Below, piece after piece: positions 12,501 through 20,945 of a stretch of DNA of 45,626 nt. A program made the position numbers and the translations under genes. How positions within the stretch are numbered: the stretch's first letter is position 1; each line of letters begins with the position of its first letter. Under the pieces are notes generated by a model, which ran no database searches, was not told the DNA's origin, and saw nothing but the letters and a program-made list of their open reading frames with translations. The stretch is from Brachionus koreanus (Eukaryota; Rotifera; Eurotatoria; Ploima; Brachionidae): contig PJRA01000005.1 in NCBI GenBank assembly GCA_016987375.1, positions 987,392 through 1,033,017 of the forward strand, written 5' to 3'.

Positions 12501-14452
12501 ATGGTTGTACAAGACCATGCCAAGAGTGTTCGCTCTAGGCTCGATATCATACGTCGCCATGTAATTCAATACCTTAAGTGATATTATTTTTTTCAAAATA
12601 TGAGGGTTCAGTTATAATTTTAAAAAAATTTTAAAGCCTTAGTTAAATAAAAAATTTTTTATGATAAAATTAATTTTGTGCCATTTTATATTCTACACCC
12701 GTTATTAAACAAAATGTATAATTATAAGAATTTTAAGGACCTTAACTATAAAGATTTTCTTGTCTCCTGCCTAACTCGGTCTGTTACTTAGCCCTTAAAT
12801 AATAATAATAAAGAAAACTATTATCTTATTTAAATATATTTATTTATTAAATTATAACCAATGGCCACTTTTAGCCTAATACAAATAATAAAGAAAAATA
12901 ACTAAAAGAAAAGAATAACAAGATAGAAAGTGAACTCTCTGTCTAACCCTTTACACAGTGTTAAATACTAGTGACTTGCTAAACGCATGAGATCAAAGTA
13001 TTGCACTGTGAAACTATAGACATATAAATTGACTAGAGTCGGTGTTGTAGTTATTTAGAGAACTACAACAGAATATTAATAAAATAAAAAGCCAGCTTTT
13101 GACGATATTCAAAATAATTTATTTGGTTTTAGAGTGTAAATAATAATATAACCCGTTATATTAAAATTAATGAATGTCTTGGAGGCGATGTAAGGAGCAA
13201 AACTTGGAAAATCAAATTAGTATTTAAAAAATATGCCTGTCTTAATTTGATGAAATTAAAAGAAAATTAAAATATTTCAGAATTTTTTAATAATTTGAGT
13301 TTTTAGTAATTTTAAACCCACTCTATTATTTTTATATCAATTTGAAAATGGGACAACATTAAAAAATTTTAATGGCTTCAAAATCTATTTGACTTTATTC
13401 AAATAATTTTAAAAATTTTATTTTCATTTTATTGCCATAGATTTTTCTTAGTATCTCCTAAAAATTCAAATGAATAAGAAATAAGCATTTGGGAAAAAAA
13501 TCTCAAACCTGTTCGAAATTCATATCGGTTTTAGTAAACGGTTCTATTTTGAGACCGGTTTTGAAAACAGAACCGTACTTGTAACTTGTCTCTTGTCTCA
13601 AAGAGAGACTTTTAACTGTTTCTTAAATTTTTCAGATTTTTAGCATGAATCCTATTTTTATTTTTTTTGATTTACAAATTAAAACAAATATCTTACTTGT
13701 AGTTAAATTAACTGGTAAAACCGATGTAAGACCTTGGCTTTGGTTGGAATTAGCATAGTTTTTAGAATTAATAAGAGCTTCATAATTTGTCGTTTGATTA
13801 TTCTTAAGTTTTTTTTTTATAAATAAATTAAAAAAAATAAAATCATAATTACTTGATCGAAAAAATCAGATTTTTTTGAGTACAAGCTATAAGGCTCTAC
13901 TACAGGTCTAAAAACAAGATTAGATTCTTTTGCTTGATTTTCATAGTCTATATATTCCTCAAGCCTTTGTTCGGCTTTTTTGATTTCTTCAGTCGAAATT
14001 ATCATTGACACTTGCTTCATAAATTTAGTATTGAGTGATTTTTCCAAGCTTTCCATTTTAAGTCGCATTGAAATGATGGTATAATAGAAGCCAAATGAGC
14101 AACACATGATTATCACACACATAATCAAATAAATAAAGTAAAAATGAATTATGAACCACGGTTTATAGAGTTTTGACTTTTGTTTTTTTACTATATGTGA
14201 ACTTAGGGAAGCTTTAGATGGATTAGATTTTGATTTTTCGTTAAGATTTTCTTTGTTTTTCTCATTGTCATCTTCTTTTGTGCTGCTAGAGTCCAAATTG
14301 TACACAAGAGGAAAATTTTTATCAATTTCCAATACAAAATCGTTCAGATTGTACAATTTAGGTCTTTCAGAATTGTTTGTTTGGTAATCATACAAAACTC
14401 TTGGAGCTTTTTTTGTTCTCTGTTTTCTAGTTGTCAAATTCTTTTTGTTCAT
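9595..14452 (-). CDS. Type II membrane olfactomedin-domain protein without collagen stalk (gliomedin/colmedin-like)
   Basis: Five exons fit in phase: 14452-13853, 13802-13697, 10896-10780, 10680-10540 and 10262-9595. Together they make 1632 nt, or 543 aa. The N-terminus is charged and cytoplasmic. A single membrane helix covers about residues 99-124 (FIIHFYFIYLIMCVIIMCCS), followed by a probable coiled coil to about 175. A polybasic RHRKR at about 269-273 stands just before the olfactomedin domain (about 281-543). That domain starts with a conserved Cys (YKCSLNSINP) and contains YYGTGHAVYNNY, FEIDEHGLWLIYRD and the C-terminal ISSRQITSLSYNPDFNRLHS block. No Gly-X-Y repeats occur, unlike the paralogue at 22050-24426. 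In related proteins such domains mediate cell-surface and matrix adhesion, often at synapses or glia. The third intron-like gap (13696-10897) carries two mariner relics. A pyrimidine-rich 3' splice site ends at 14463, 10 nt before the ATG. Confidence 0.8.
11030..11300 (+). mobile_element. Mariner transposase relic 3 (3' part)
   Basis: The + strand reads IDELKIVLKYLKNFLKRM, then DLFIHDHAHTARRTMVKLEE and LTYPAYSP. In the next frame it continues SDCHLVCSMAHFLGRLHYR. These are the mariner catalytic blocks (HDNARPHTARRT, PPYSPDLAPSD, YHLFRSMxHFL). One frameshift falls between PYSP and SD, and the 5' half is missing. It lies in the long intron of the collagen-less olfactomedin gene, about 370 bp before a different mariner-type element. 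Confidence 0.85.
11668..12704 (+). mobile_element. Tc1/mariner-type DNA transposon with terminal inverted repeats, dead
   Basis: The left end TAACGAGTGTAAAA and the right end, inverted TAACGGGTGTAGAA, form terminal repeats about 1.04 kb apart. The inside encodes a broken transposase: LGYKKRSVDR, then KRKKGSCRPAKIATKLILAK (DNA-binding half), IIDDESYFTL with the first catalytic Asp, a block MVWFGFFTT, GLAVNQHVYLGKCIKKQLEP, and YVFWPDFI with the second Asp followed by a stop. The block with the third catalytic residue is missing and is replaced by a hairpin at 12476-12524. After it comes a C-terminal-like piece SRLDIIRRHVIQYLK. It is a different family from the mariner relics at 4940, 7375 and 11030. 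It lies in an intron of the olfactomedin gene. Confidence 0.85.
12476..12524. repeat. Perfect 17-bp inverted repeat (hairpin) inside the dead transposon
   Basis: The arms CTTGGCATGGTCTTGTA (12476-12492) and TACAAGACCATGCCAAG (12508-12524) are exact inverses around a 15-nt loop. It sits where the transposase should carry its last catalytic block, so it probably marks a local inverted duplication that came with the deletion. Confidence 0.85.
12705..13690. other. Intron DNA with unexplained mixed-composition repeat-like stretch
   Basis: This is the rest of the long olfactomedin-gene intron. The stretch of about 12740-13060 is less AT-rich than its surroundings and holds a short hairpin (gttgtagtt/aactacaac near 13045-13075). 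A second stretch (about 13505-13610) has inverted-looking ccggtttt/aaaaccgg elements. No coding frame could be supported. Both look like transposon remains of unknown type. Confidence 0.35.
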
Positions 14453-14462
14453 TTTTACTCAT

Positions 14463-15770
14463 CTAAAAAAAAAAACTTGAACTAAATTAAAATTTAATTG
14501 ATATCTTTATTTCTATTTGGGATAATAAAAAATGTCTTGGGAGCAGCCTTATTTTTGAAAAGTTTTCTTTTTACTAACAAATGAAGTGAATATTAAGTTA
14601 TTTAATTGTTGATAAAATCGATCATGCAATTGTCGAATTTTATGTGCGCACAAATCTGCTTTCATAGAGAAAATATTTAATCAAGTGTAAAACAACGCAA
14701 TATGGCCGAGTCCTGAGGCTCTTAAATTTTAGTTGTTTAACTAAGCATTATTTTGAAAAAGAATTAATTTGATTTGAAATCACTAACTATTGTTCCTTTA
14801 CTTTAAATAAAATTGTTCAATGCAAACATGGGGAGCTCATATTAACTTTAAGTCTCATTTGACTTTCACTTGACTCATCAGGGGTCTTTTAAAGCCGCCT
14901 AAAAATTATTAATTGCAAATTTTATAAAATTGAAATAGACTAGCAATTGTGTAATCTTTATTTATTTCGAATTCTCTGAGGATAAATTTTGTAAAGCATC
15001 AAAAATCATTTTGAAAACAATTACTACTTTTTTGATCCTATTTAGCGTCAAATCTCATTGGAAAAAAGAGAGTTAAGTTTTTTTTTTTTTTTTAATAAAA
15101 TATAAATGACACTAAATTCTTTATCTAATAATTGATTTTGTTTGATCGATGGTTCTTAATCTAGAGCTTTATTTAAATATGTCAGACAAGTCTAATTTTA
15201 TCGGATGCCTATAGTCGTCTGTTAATCTGAATACTTGAAATTATTTTAATAAATTTTACGGTAATTTTTTCTATGAAACTCAGGAATTGACTGTCCTTAA
15301 TGAAGCAAAAATCAATTTCTTTATCCTGGATTTGAATAAAATCAATCAGTCCAGATCACAATCATAATAGTAATTTAATGAGTTAAGAAATAAGAGCTAA
15401 TTTATAGAAAATGAAAATTATTGTTTCGGAAAATAAGAAACTTATATTTTTTTTGTTTTAACTTTTCAGACATAAATTTCTCTAAATTTAAAAAGGCTAA
15501 ATAATTTTGATTATTTGTAGTATTAATGTCTAGATTAATTCTCATCATTTGACTCAACTTTATCATTATTTTTTCTGAACATTTTCCGCTATCAACTCAT
15601 CTGTTTAGGTTGTAGCCGCTGTTTACTCAACATGGATCACTTCATAATCATCGAATCGAAAAGCTATGAAATTTTCATCTTTTTTGGTTATCACTTTGCA
15701 AAAAGATTCAGAATTTTCTTAATCATCTGAATTTCACACTCAAATTCGCCAGCTTTTTTGAAACAATTTT
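14463..15770. other. Intergenic AT-rich DNA
   Basis: This lies upstream of the collagen-less olfactomedin gene and presumably includes its promoter. I see no exon, RNA gene or repeat boundary. Confidence 0.45.
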
Positions 15771-15773
15771 TAA

Positions 15774-16690
15774 TAATAATAGTTAATATTCTACGGTCAA
15801 GTTTAGTTTAACTAAACTGACAAAGCAGGAAGACTAACGTAATCCCGCTATAGTAGACTTTTCGTTTTTTTTGTTTCTACCGACATTGTCCAATCTGTTT
15901 TTGAACANNNNNNNNNNNNNNNNNNNNNNNNNNNNNNNNNNNNNNNNNNNNNNNNNNNNNNNNNNNNNNNNNNNNNNNNNNNNNNNNNNNNNNNNNNNNN
16001 NNNNNNNNNNNNNNNNNNNNNNNNNNNNNNNNNNNNNNNNNNNNNNNNNNNNNNNNNNNNNNNNNNNNNNNNNNNNNNNNNNNNNNNNNNNNNNNNNNNN
16101 NNNNNNNNNNNNNNNNNNNNNNNNNNNNNNNNNNNNNNNNNNNNNNNNNNNNNNNNNNNNNNNNNNNNNNNNNNNNNNNNNNNNNNNNNNNNNNNNNNNN
16201 NNNNNNNNNNNNNNNNNNNNNNNNNNNNNNNNNNNNNNNNNNNNNNNNNNNNNNNNNNNNNNNNNNNNNNNNNNNNNNNNNNNNNNNNNNNNNNNNNNNN
16301 NNNNNNNNNNNNNNNNNNNNNNNNNNNNNNNNNNNNNNNNNNNNNNNNNNNNNNNNNNNNNNNNNNNNNNNNNNNNNNNNNNNNNNNNNNNNNNNNNNNN
16401 NNNNNNNNNNNNNNNNNNNNNNNNNNNNNNNNNNNNNNNNNNNNNNNNNNNNNNNNNNNNNNNNNNNNNNNNNNNNNNNNNNNNNNNNNNNNNNNNNNNN
16501 NNNNNNNNNNNNNNNAGTGATTTACTAACTCTGGTAAATCATTTATGAAGATCAGGAATAGTAAGGGACCAAGAACTGAACCTTGTAGAACCCCACTTAG
16601 CACATCAACCCAATCAGATTCATACTGACCTATTACAACTCTCTGTTTCCTATCTTGTAGAATTTGATGACTTTTGGTCTTACTTTATCC
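15774..16690 (-). mobile_element. CR1/L2-like LINE fragment, interrupted by an assembly gap
   Basis: On the minus strand the upstream side (16690-16516) encodes [20 protein letters not shown] then [20 protein letters not shown], the reverse transcriptase block before the YADD active site ([19 protein letters not shown]). After 608 N bases (15908-16515) the open frame resumes with FKNRLDNVGRNKKNEKSTIA and ends at a stop. A 3' untranslated tail follows (to about 15774), with a palindromic segment (gtcagtttagtt/aactaaacttgac) and a short ATT/ATA-rich end. The same ending is found at 25980-26085. The catalytic FADD motif falls in the gap, so activity cannot be judged. Confidence 0.8.
15908..16515. 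other. Assembly gap (608 N)
   Basis: All bases are N. The flanks belong to the same LINE on the same strand, so the gap probably hides the middle of the reverse transcriptase ORF. Its real length is unknown. Confidence 0.99.
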
Positions 16691-16809
16691 CATGACAAAA
16701 CAATTTATCGATAACCGAAAATCAAATTTAAAATCAAAATAAAATATAATTTTAAAAAACGATTATGTAGCTTTATTTATAGAGTAGTTTCAAGAGCGTC
16801 TCACTCTTC

Positions 16810-17156
16810 AATATTTAAAATGTGCAAAAACTAGGCATATTTTAAAACTAGCCCAGGTTATTGCCTTTATTCCTTGCGCGCATAATGAAACAAAATTTAA
16901 AGAAATTAAAGCTTCAGTTTCCAATTCTTAAGAGTTTTTTGATGATATAATGATTATTTTTTCTTATTTAGAAGAAACTTGGGTTGGCTATGACCAAATA
17001 AAAGAAATAGGACGAGGTAAAAATAAAAGATCAGTGACTGTACACAAAATTCCGTTGTTTGGATTTGAATTATGGAATTTAAATGGTCGAATTAATGAGT
17101 GCTTGCCACGTACTAACAATGTTGTCGAAGCGTGGCAAATAAGTAAAATAAATTAA
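16810..17156 (+). pseudogene. MULE-type transposase fragment
   Basis: The + strand reads ILKLAQVIAFIPCAHNETKF, a stop, then FSYLEETWVGYDQI, followed by FGFELWNLNGRINECLPRTN and NVVEAW. This resembles the C-terminal part of MULE transposase-domain proteins (LASLAFVPxxDV, then DYFEDTYIG, then FPIELWNxYxRVxxGLPRTNNxVEGWH). At least one in-frame stop and the absence of the catalytic core show it is a relic. The ends are undefined. MULE domains are often carried with FLYWCH zinc fingers in invertebrate genomes, but none is seen here. Confidence 0.7.
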
Positions 17157-17310
17157 AAAAATTTCAACTTTACTCAAATGAAAATTGCTTTTATTTAACT
17201 TATGTATGATGATGATTTAACTTAAATTTGACTTTATTCATGAGACAATATCTTTATTTTACAAAATATTGGACAAAATGATTGATTAATGTTGATGCGT
17301 TTACAATCGT

Positions 17311-17500
17311 GAACAAATTCAACTGAAAATCGAAACAATCTTAAAAGAAAAAGCAAACCCAAATACCAAACAAAACGACGCGTACTATTCAATGCATCAA
17401 TTTAAAGTAATGGAAATTGACGGAGTCGTTGAGTTGAAAAACTCGAAGAAAACAAAATCCTTAAAGTAGTCGCCTACGAAGACATTTTTGATAAAATCGA
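17311..17500 (+). pseudogene. Integrase-related fragment (KRBA2/Ginger-like N-terminal part), frameshifted
   Basis: The frame reads EQIQLKIETILKEKANPNTK then DAYYSMHQFKVMEIDGVVEL. A frameshift later it reads VVAYEDIFDKI. The pattern (helical lead, then YxxLxxYxVLEVxGVEKL, then YVxxEELFDII) resembles the segment before the zinc-binding HxxxGHGG motif in integrase-domain proteins derived from Gypsy/Ginger elements. The GHGG motif and the catalytic core are missing because the frame runs directly into a LINE reverse transcriptase. The match is from memory and moderate only. Confidence 0.4.
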
Positions 17501-17879
17501 TGTGAATAAAGCGTGTGGACCACTCCTCATTAAAAATTTTGTTTTAAAAAATACGGAAGAAAACGTACTAATACAAATTATTTCACTTCGTCCTGTTTCC
17601 TTAACAAGTAATCTTTATAAGATTCTTGAGAGCTTATTAAAAGACCACATGATATCTAATCTTCTACGTCACAAATTATTATCAGATTCTCAACATGGTT
17701 TTATGCCGCAGAGATCTTGCTCTATAAACCTTTTGAAGTCATAAGATTTTGTTACGTTAGGCCTTAGTAGAGGATTATCTATTGACATTTTCTACACCGA
17801 TTTTTCGAAAGCTTTTGACACAGTTTCACACAGATTGTTAATTTTTAAACTAAAAGCTTATGGTTTTTCTGGATTAATA

Positions 17880-18588
17880 CAGTGGTGATTCGCTACATGG
17901 ATTTTACCAAATTTTACGTAAAATTACGTAAATTTACCAAAAAACAAGTAAATTTCGGTAAATTTACGCAAATTTACATTAATTTACGTAAAATTACGTT
18001 AAATAATGTAAATAACGTAATTCTCCGAATTTAGTGACATGTCTTTAAAATAGAGTACTCTATTTTAGTGACACTCTGTTATAACATGTAAAAGGTTCAT
18101 TTGTGACATGTCATTAAATATTTTAGTGACATGTCACTAAATTCAGATGATTACGTTATTTGTAAAACCAAAAAAGGCCAATAAAATCTGAATAAATGCA
18201 GTTTTTTAATAAAATTTTCAATTTTTTTCATTTTTTCTTTTTGAATAGATTATATTTTAAAATTTTATATTTTGACGTAAATTTACATAAAATTCAATTT
18301 TAATATACGTAAAAATAGGTAAAAAAAGGTAAAATTTGATAAAAAATAGTAAAAATAGGAAAAATTACTAAATTTATTGAAAATTTATTAAATTTAATTT
18401 ATCATTTTTTGTATACTAATGATTTGACCAGTCCCCATCTTTAGCTATTGCAACAGAAATAACTTTTTTAAAGTGGTCAATATATCTCTTACATTTTTCC
18501 GGACTCAAGGCCTTTTCAAATTCCCGGATATCAGCAATAGCATCGTCATCATTTGAAATCTCCTTTTTCATGTAGCGAATCACCACTG
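17880..18588 (-). mobile_element. TA-flanked DNA transposon derivative inserted in the LINE
   Basis: Perfect 20-bp terminal inverted repeats (CAGTGGTGATTCGCTACATG) bound the element, with a TA dinucleotide on each side. Removing it and one TA restores the LINE reading GFSGLIIDWIVNF. On the minus strand, directly after the 18588 repeat, an open frame reads ATG then DDAIADIREFEKALSPEKCK, RYIDHFKKVISVAIAKDG and a stop near 18420. This resembles the C-terminal tail of IS630/Tc1/pogo transposases, so the element looks like an internally deleted copy. The left side (17900-18010) and 18280-18345 are full of tacgtaaa-type motifs that could be subterminal binding repeats. A second MITE is nested at 18011-18160. 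Confidence 0.8.
18011..18160. mobile_element. 150-bp MITE nested inside the TA-flanked transposon
   Basis: The 33-bp arms (18011-18043 and 18128-18160) are inverted copies matching at 30 of 33 positions. The sequence starts AATAACGTAATTCTCC and the inner side of each arm is ttagtgacatgtc. The 4 bases TGTA precede and follow the element, consistent with a target-site duplication. The middle has further tagtgacatgtc copies in both orientations and no coding potential. Confidence 0.75.
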
Positions 18589-18999
18589 TAATTGACTGGA
18601 TAGTAAATTTTCTTTCTAAAAGAAAGCAGAGAGTTGTTTTAGGTTCATGAACGTCTAAATGATTGGAAGTTACTGATATTTATTAATGATCTTTCAAATG
18701 TTGTAAAAAATAAATGTCAGAAGTATGCTGATGATACAAAAGTATTATCAATTTTAAAAGATGCAAAAGACAACATTTTATTTCAAAATAGATAGATATA
18801 GATATAGATCATATTTCAAGTTGGTCTCTCACCTGGTCTCTTGATTTAAACATCGAAAAATGCTCTGTAATGCATATTGGTTAATAAATATGGAACAATA
18901 AATTGTTTGCATCGTTATCATATTTTGAAAAATCGTGTGGTTAAAATTTGGCTTGTCTGAAGAAAAAGTTAATTCTAAGATAAAAATGTTTTTAAAAAG

Positions 19000-19318
19000 C
19001 TAGACTGGAATGATATAGAATAAATGGCTAAAATGGAATTATTTACTGCTATAGCTTTTCATAGGATGTAATAGACTTCCGACAATTTTAGTTTGAGTTA
19101 ACCGAGTTCCAGTAAAGTGTGCTTTACTGTACAGAAAATACATAATTTTTAATAAGCATGAATATTAAAAAAAAGCAAGGAAAAAATGACTGACAAAAAT
19201 TTTAGAAAAATAAAAATAATTAAATAAGTTTTATCAATAAAATTTATTATATATTTTATCAATTTCTTCTAAGAGTGAGAATATAAAAGCACTGTTTTAA
19301 TTTCAAGATATAATGTTT
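19000..19318. other. Intergenic AT-rich DNA
   Basis: No gene seen. It holds the 3' flank of the LINE relic and the downstream region of the EGF gene, with aataaa-like signals on the minus strand near 19240. Confidence 0.4.
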
Positions 19319-19699
19319 TTAAAAATTATGCATTTTCATACAAAAAGTATCTGTGTATCCAGGTCTACATTCACATTGTATAGTTTTTGTCAAAGTTGAG
19401 TAAAAGCACTTTCCTCCATTTAAACAAGGATTCGGAACATTATTTGGACACGAAAAATAAAACTGATTCGGATCAAAAGAAGTACTTGTAGTTGTTGTTG
19501 TTGTAGACTTTAAACTGCAATCTTTGCCATAGAAGCCACGATAACAGGCGCAATAGGCAAGATTTTTGCCAACTTGGATACATTTGCCTCCATTAAAGCA
19601 TGGCTTTGTTCTACATTGAACATTTAATTGTCGCTTAAATCTTGAGGATGAAAGACTTCCTATTAAAAATGCCACTATTAAAAAAATATAAATTTTCAT
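19319..19699 (-). CDS. Small secreted protein with two EGF-like domains
   Basis: A single-exon open frame of 126 aa. The start is well placed: MKIYIFLIVAFLIGSLSSSR is a classic signal peptide, followed by a dibasic FKRQ. The first EGF-like domain has six cysteines (CRTKPC, GGKC, YCACYRGFYGKDC). A poly-Thr linker (about residues 66-73) leads to a second domain (CPNNVPNPC, GGKC, CECRPGY, FC). The protein ends soon after at MHNF. EGF pairs of this kind are found in secreted ligands and matrix or mucus proteins; receptor and role are unknown. It stands alone between transposon debris, so no partner is suggested by position. The full cysteine pattern argues against chance. Confidence 0.85.
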   Translation of the reverse strand: MKIYIFLIVAFLIGSLSSSRFKRQLNVQCRTKPCFNGGKCIQVGKNLAYCACYRGFYGKDCSLKSTTTTTTSTSFDPNQFYFSCPNNVPNPCLNGGKCFYSTLTKTIQCECRPGYTDTFCMKMHNF

Positions 19700-20700
19700 T
19701 TCAGAAATTTTTTAAAGGAAAATTCTTGATTTTTTTCATTTTCATTTATTATTCTATTGACTTTTCTGAAATGCGAAAATTAAAATCCAAATATTTAATT
19801 TATTAACATTTCACTTTGGTCTATTTAAAATGATCAATATTAAGTTAAATTTTGAATTTTTGCTTTTAGCTTAAGTAAATATCAAATAAAAGTACTAGTA
19901 TTTTCATGTCAACTTTGCATGATTATTCTTCCTAAAAAAAATTCTCCTTATTTTATTTTGAAGAAATATTTGCTAAATTCTATTTTAAATAATGGGAAAA
20001 TTGGACAAATAATTTCTTGAACTAATAAGCAAATAATAAGCAAGCATTTATTGACTGAAAATTTGAAGATAATTTTTATGAAGATAAAAATTTTAAAGAA
20101 AAGCTTCATTATAATAATAAAAAAAATAAAAATTGCTACGCATTAAGCGTAAAGTCCAGATTAGCCAGACTTTAAGTTATTCAAAAGCTTATAATAAAGA
20201 ATAAGTATAATTTTTTTTATATATTGAATTTTACAAATACAAATGCAAAAGAAAAAAAATAAAAGCACTAATTTGAAAAATTTTTTTTTCTCTTCAATTT
20301 GATATATCACACTCGACATAAAAATATAATTATCTTTTAAAAATTTATAATCAAAAAACTTTCTCTAAAAATTAAAAAATAAAAGTCGGTGCAAAAGTTT
20401 CGAAATTCGGGTAATTTAAAAGTTACTATCTTTACTTACTATCAATCATTACTATCTTTTTTTCACACCTTTATGATTAATTCTTAAATATCTTCTAATT
20501 TTGCTTAATTTAAAACTGCTTAATTTAAAAACTCTCCTAAATAACATTCCTACTCCACTGTGTAATTGCTACCTTACTATTTCCCCTTTTTCCTGAGCCA
20601 TCAGAAATTTAAACATATGTATCCTGTTACTCTATTTAATTTATCTATTTTTTTTCTTTTTAAATCATATTTTCTATATTTTATTTTTATTATTTTAAAG
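19700..20700. other. Intergenic AT-rich DNA
   Basis: This is upstream of the EGF gene. I see no exon or clear repeat. A short hairpin (aaagtc/gacttt around 20151-20175) is the only visible structure. Confidence 0.4.
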
Positions 20701-20806
20701 TTCTGTATACCAAGGTTACAAAACGGTGGAGGGTCAGCCGGCATTTCCTACAAAGGCACTGGTATATGCAACATTTAGGCACTGGTATATGCATTTTATG
20801 CAACAT

Positions 20807-20886
20807 TGGAGCATAAAAAGCTGTTCGTAAACGTCTAGCGAGAAGATCGGATAGACGGGCCCAATGGTACTAATGTAAACATTACA
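20807..20886 (+). repeat. Truncated 5' LTR (terminal ~80 bp)
   Basis: This is a direct copy of 21166-21245 with few differences (ggagcataaaaagctgttc through cgggcccaatgg to the TAAACATTACA end). It is cut at its 5' side, where it abuts a duplicated ggcactggtatatgca motif. It is followed at once by actggcgatgagga, where a primer-binding site would be expected. Confidence 0.75.
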
Positions 20887-20945
20887 ACTGGCGATGAGGA
20901 TAAAAGCCCCAGAAGACTAATAAAAGTGTTTCTCGGTGGCAGTAA

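Larger units (their letters stand above)
17490..18990 (+). mobile_element. LINE reverse transcriptase relic, split by a later insertion
   Basis: The first part runs DVNKACGP, then ISLRPVSLTSNLYKILESLL, SDSQHGFMPQRSCSINLLKS, a stop, YTDFSKAFDTVSHRLL and KAYGFSGL. At 17880 the frame is broken by a 709-bp element. It resumes at 18591 with IDWIVNFLSKRKQRVVLG, YINDLSNVVKNKCQKYADDT and SLDLNIEKCSVMHIG. These are the reverse transcriptase blocks in order, including the YADD active site. Internal deletions remove the segment before RPVSL and the [13 protein letters not shown] block. Stops and deletions show it is dead. A small ATAGAT repeat lies near 18793. Confidence 0.85.

Noticed and set aside
14701..14730. 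tRNA-like A-box (tatggccgagtcctgagg)
   Set aside because: No matching B-box or cloverleaf arms downstream.
18421..18572. ATG-led small gene on the minus strand
   Set aside because: Better explained as the remaining transposase tail of the TA-flanked element than as a host gene.
20566..20778. 70-residue open frame on the + strand ending near the LTR
   Set aside because: Low-complexity Phe/Leu composition and overlap with repeat sequence; no signal of a real protein.
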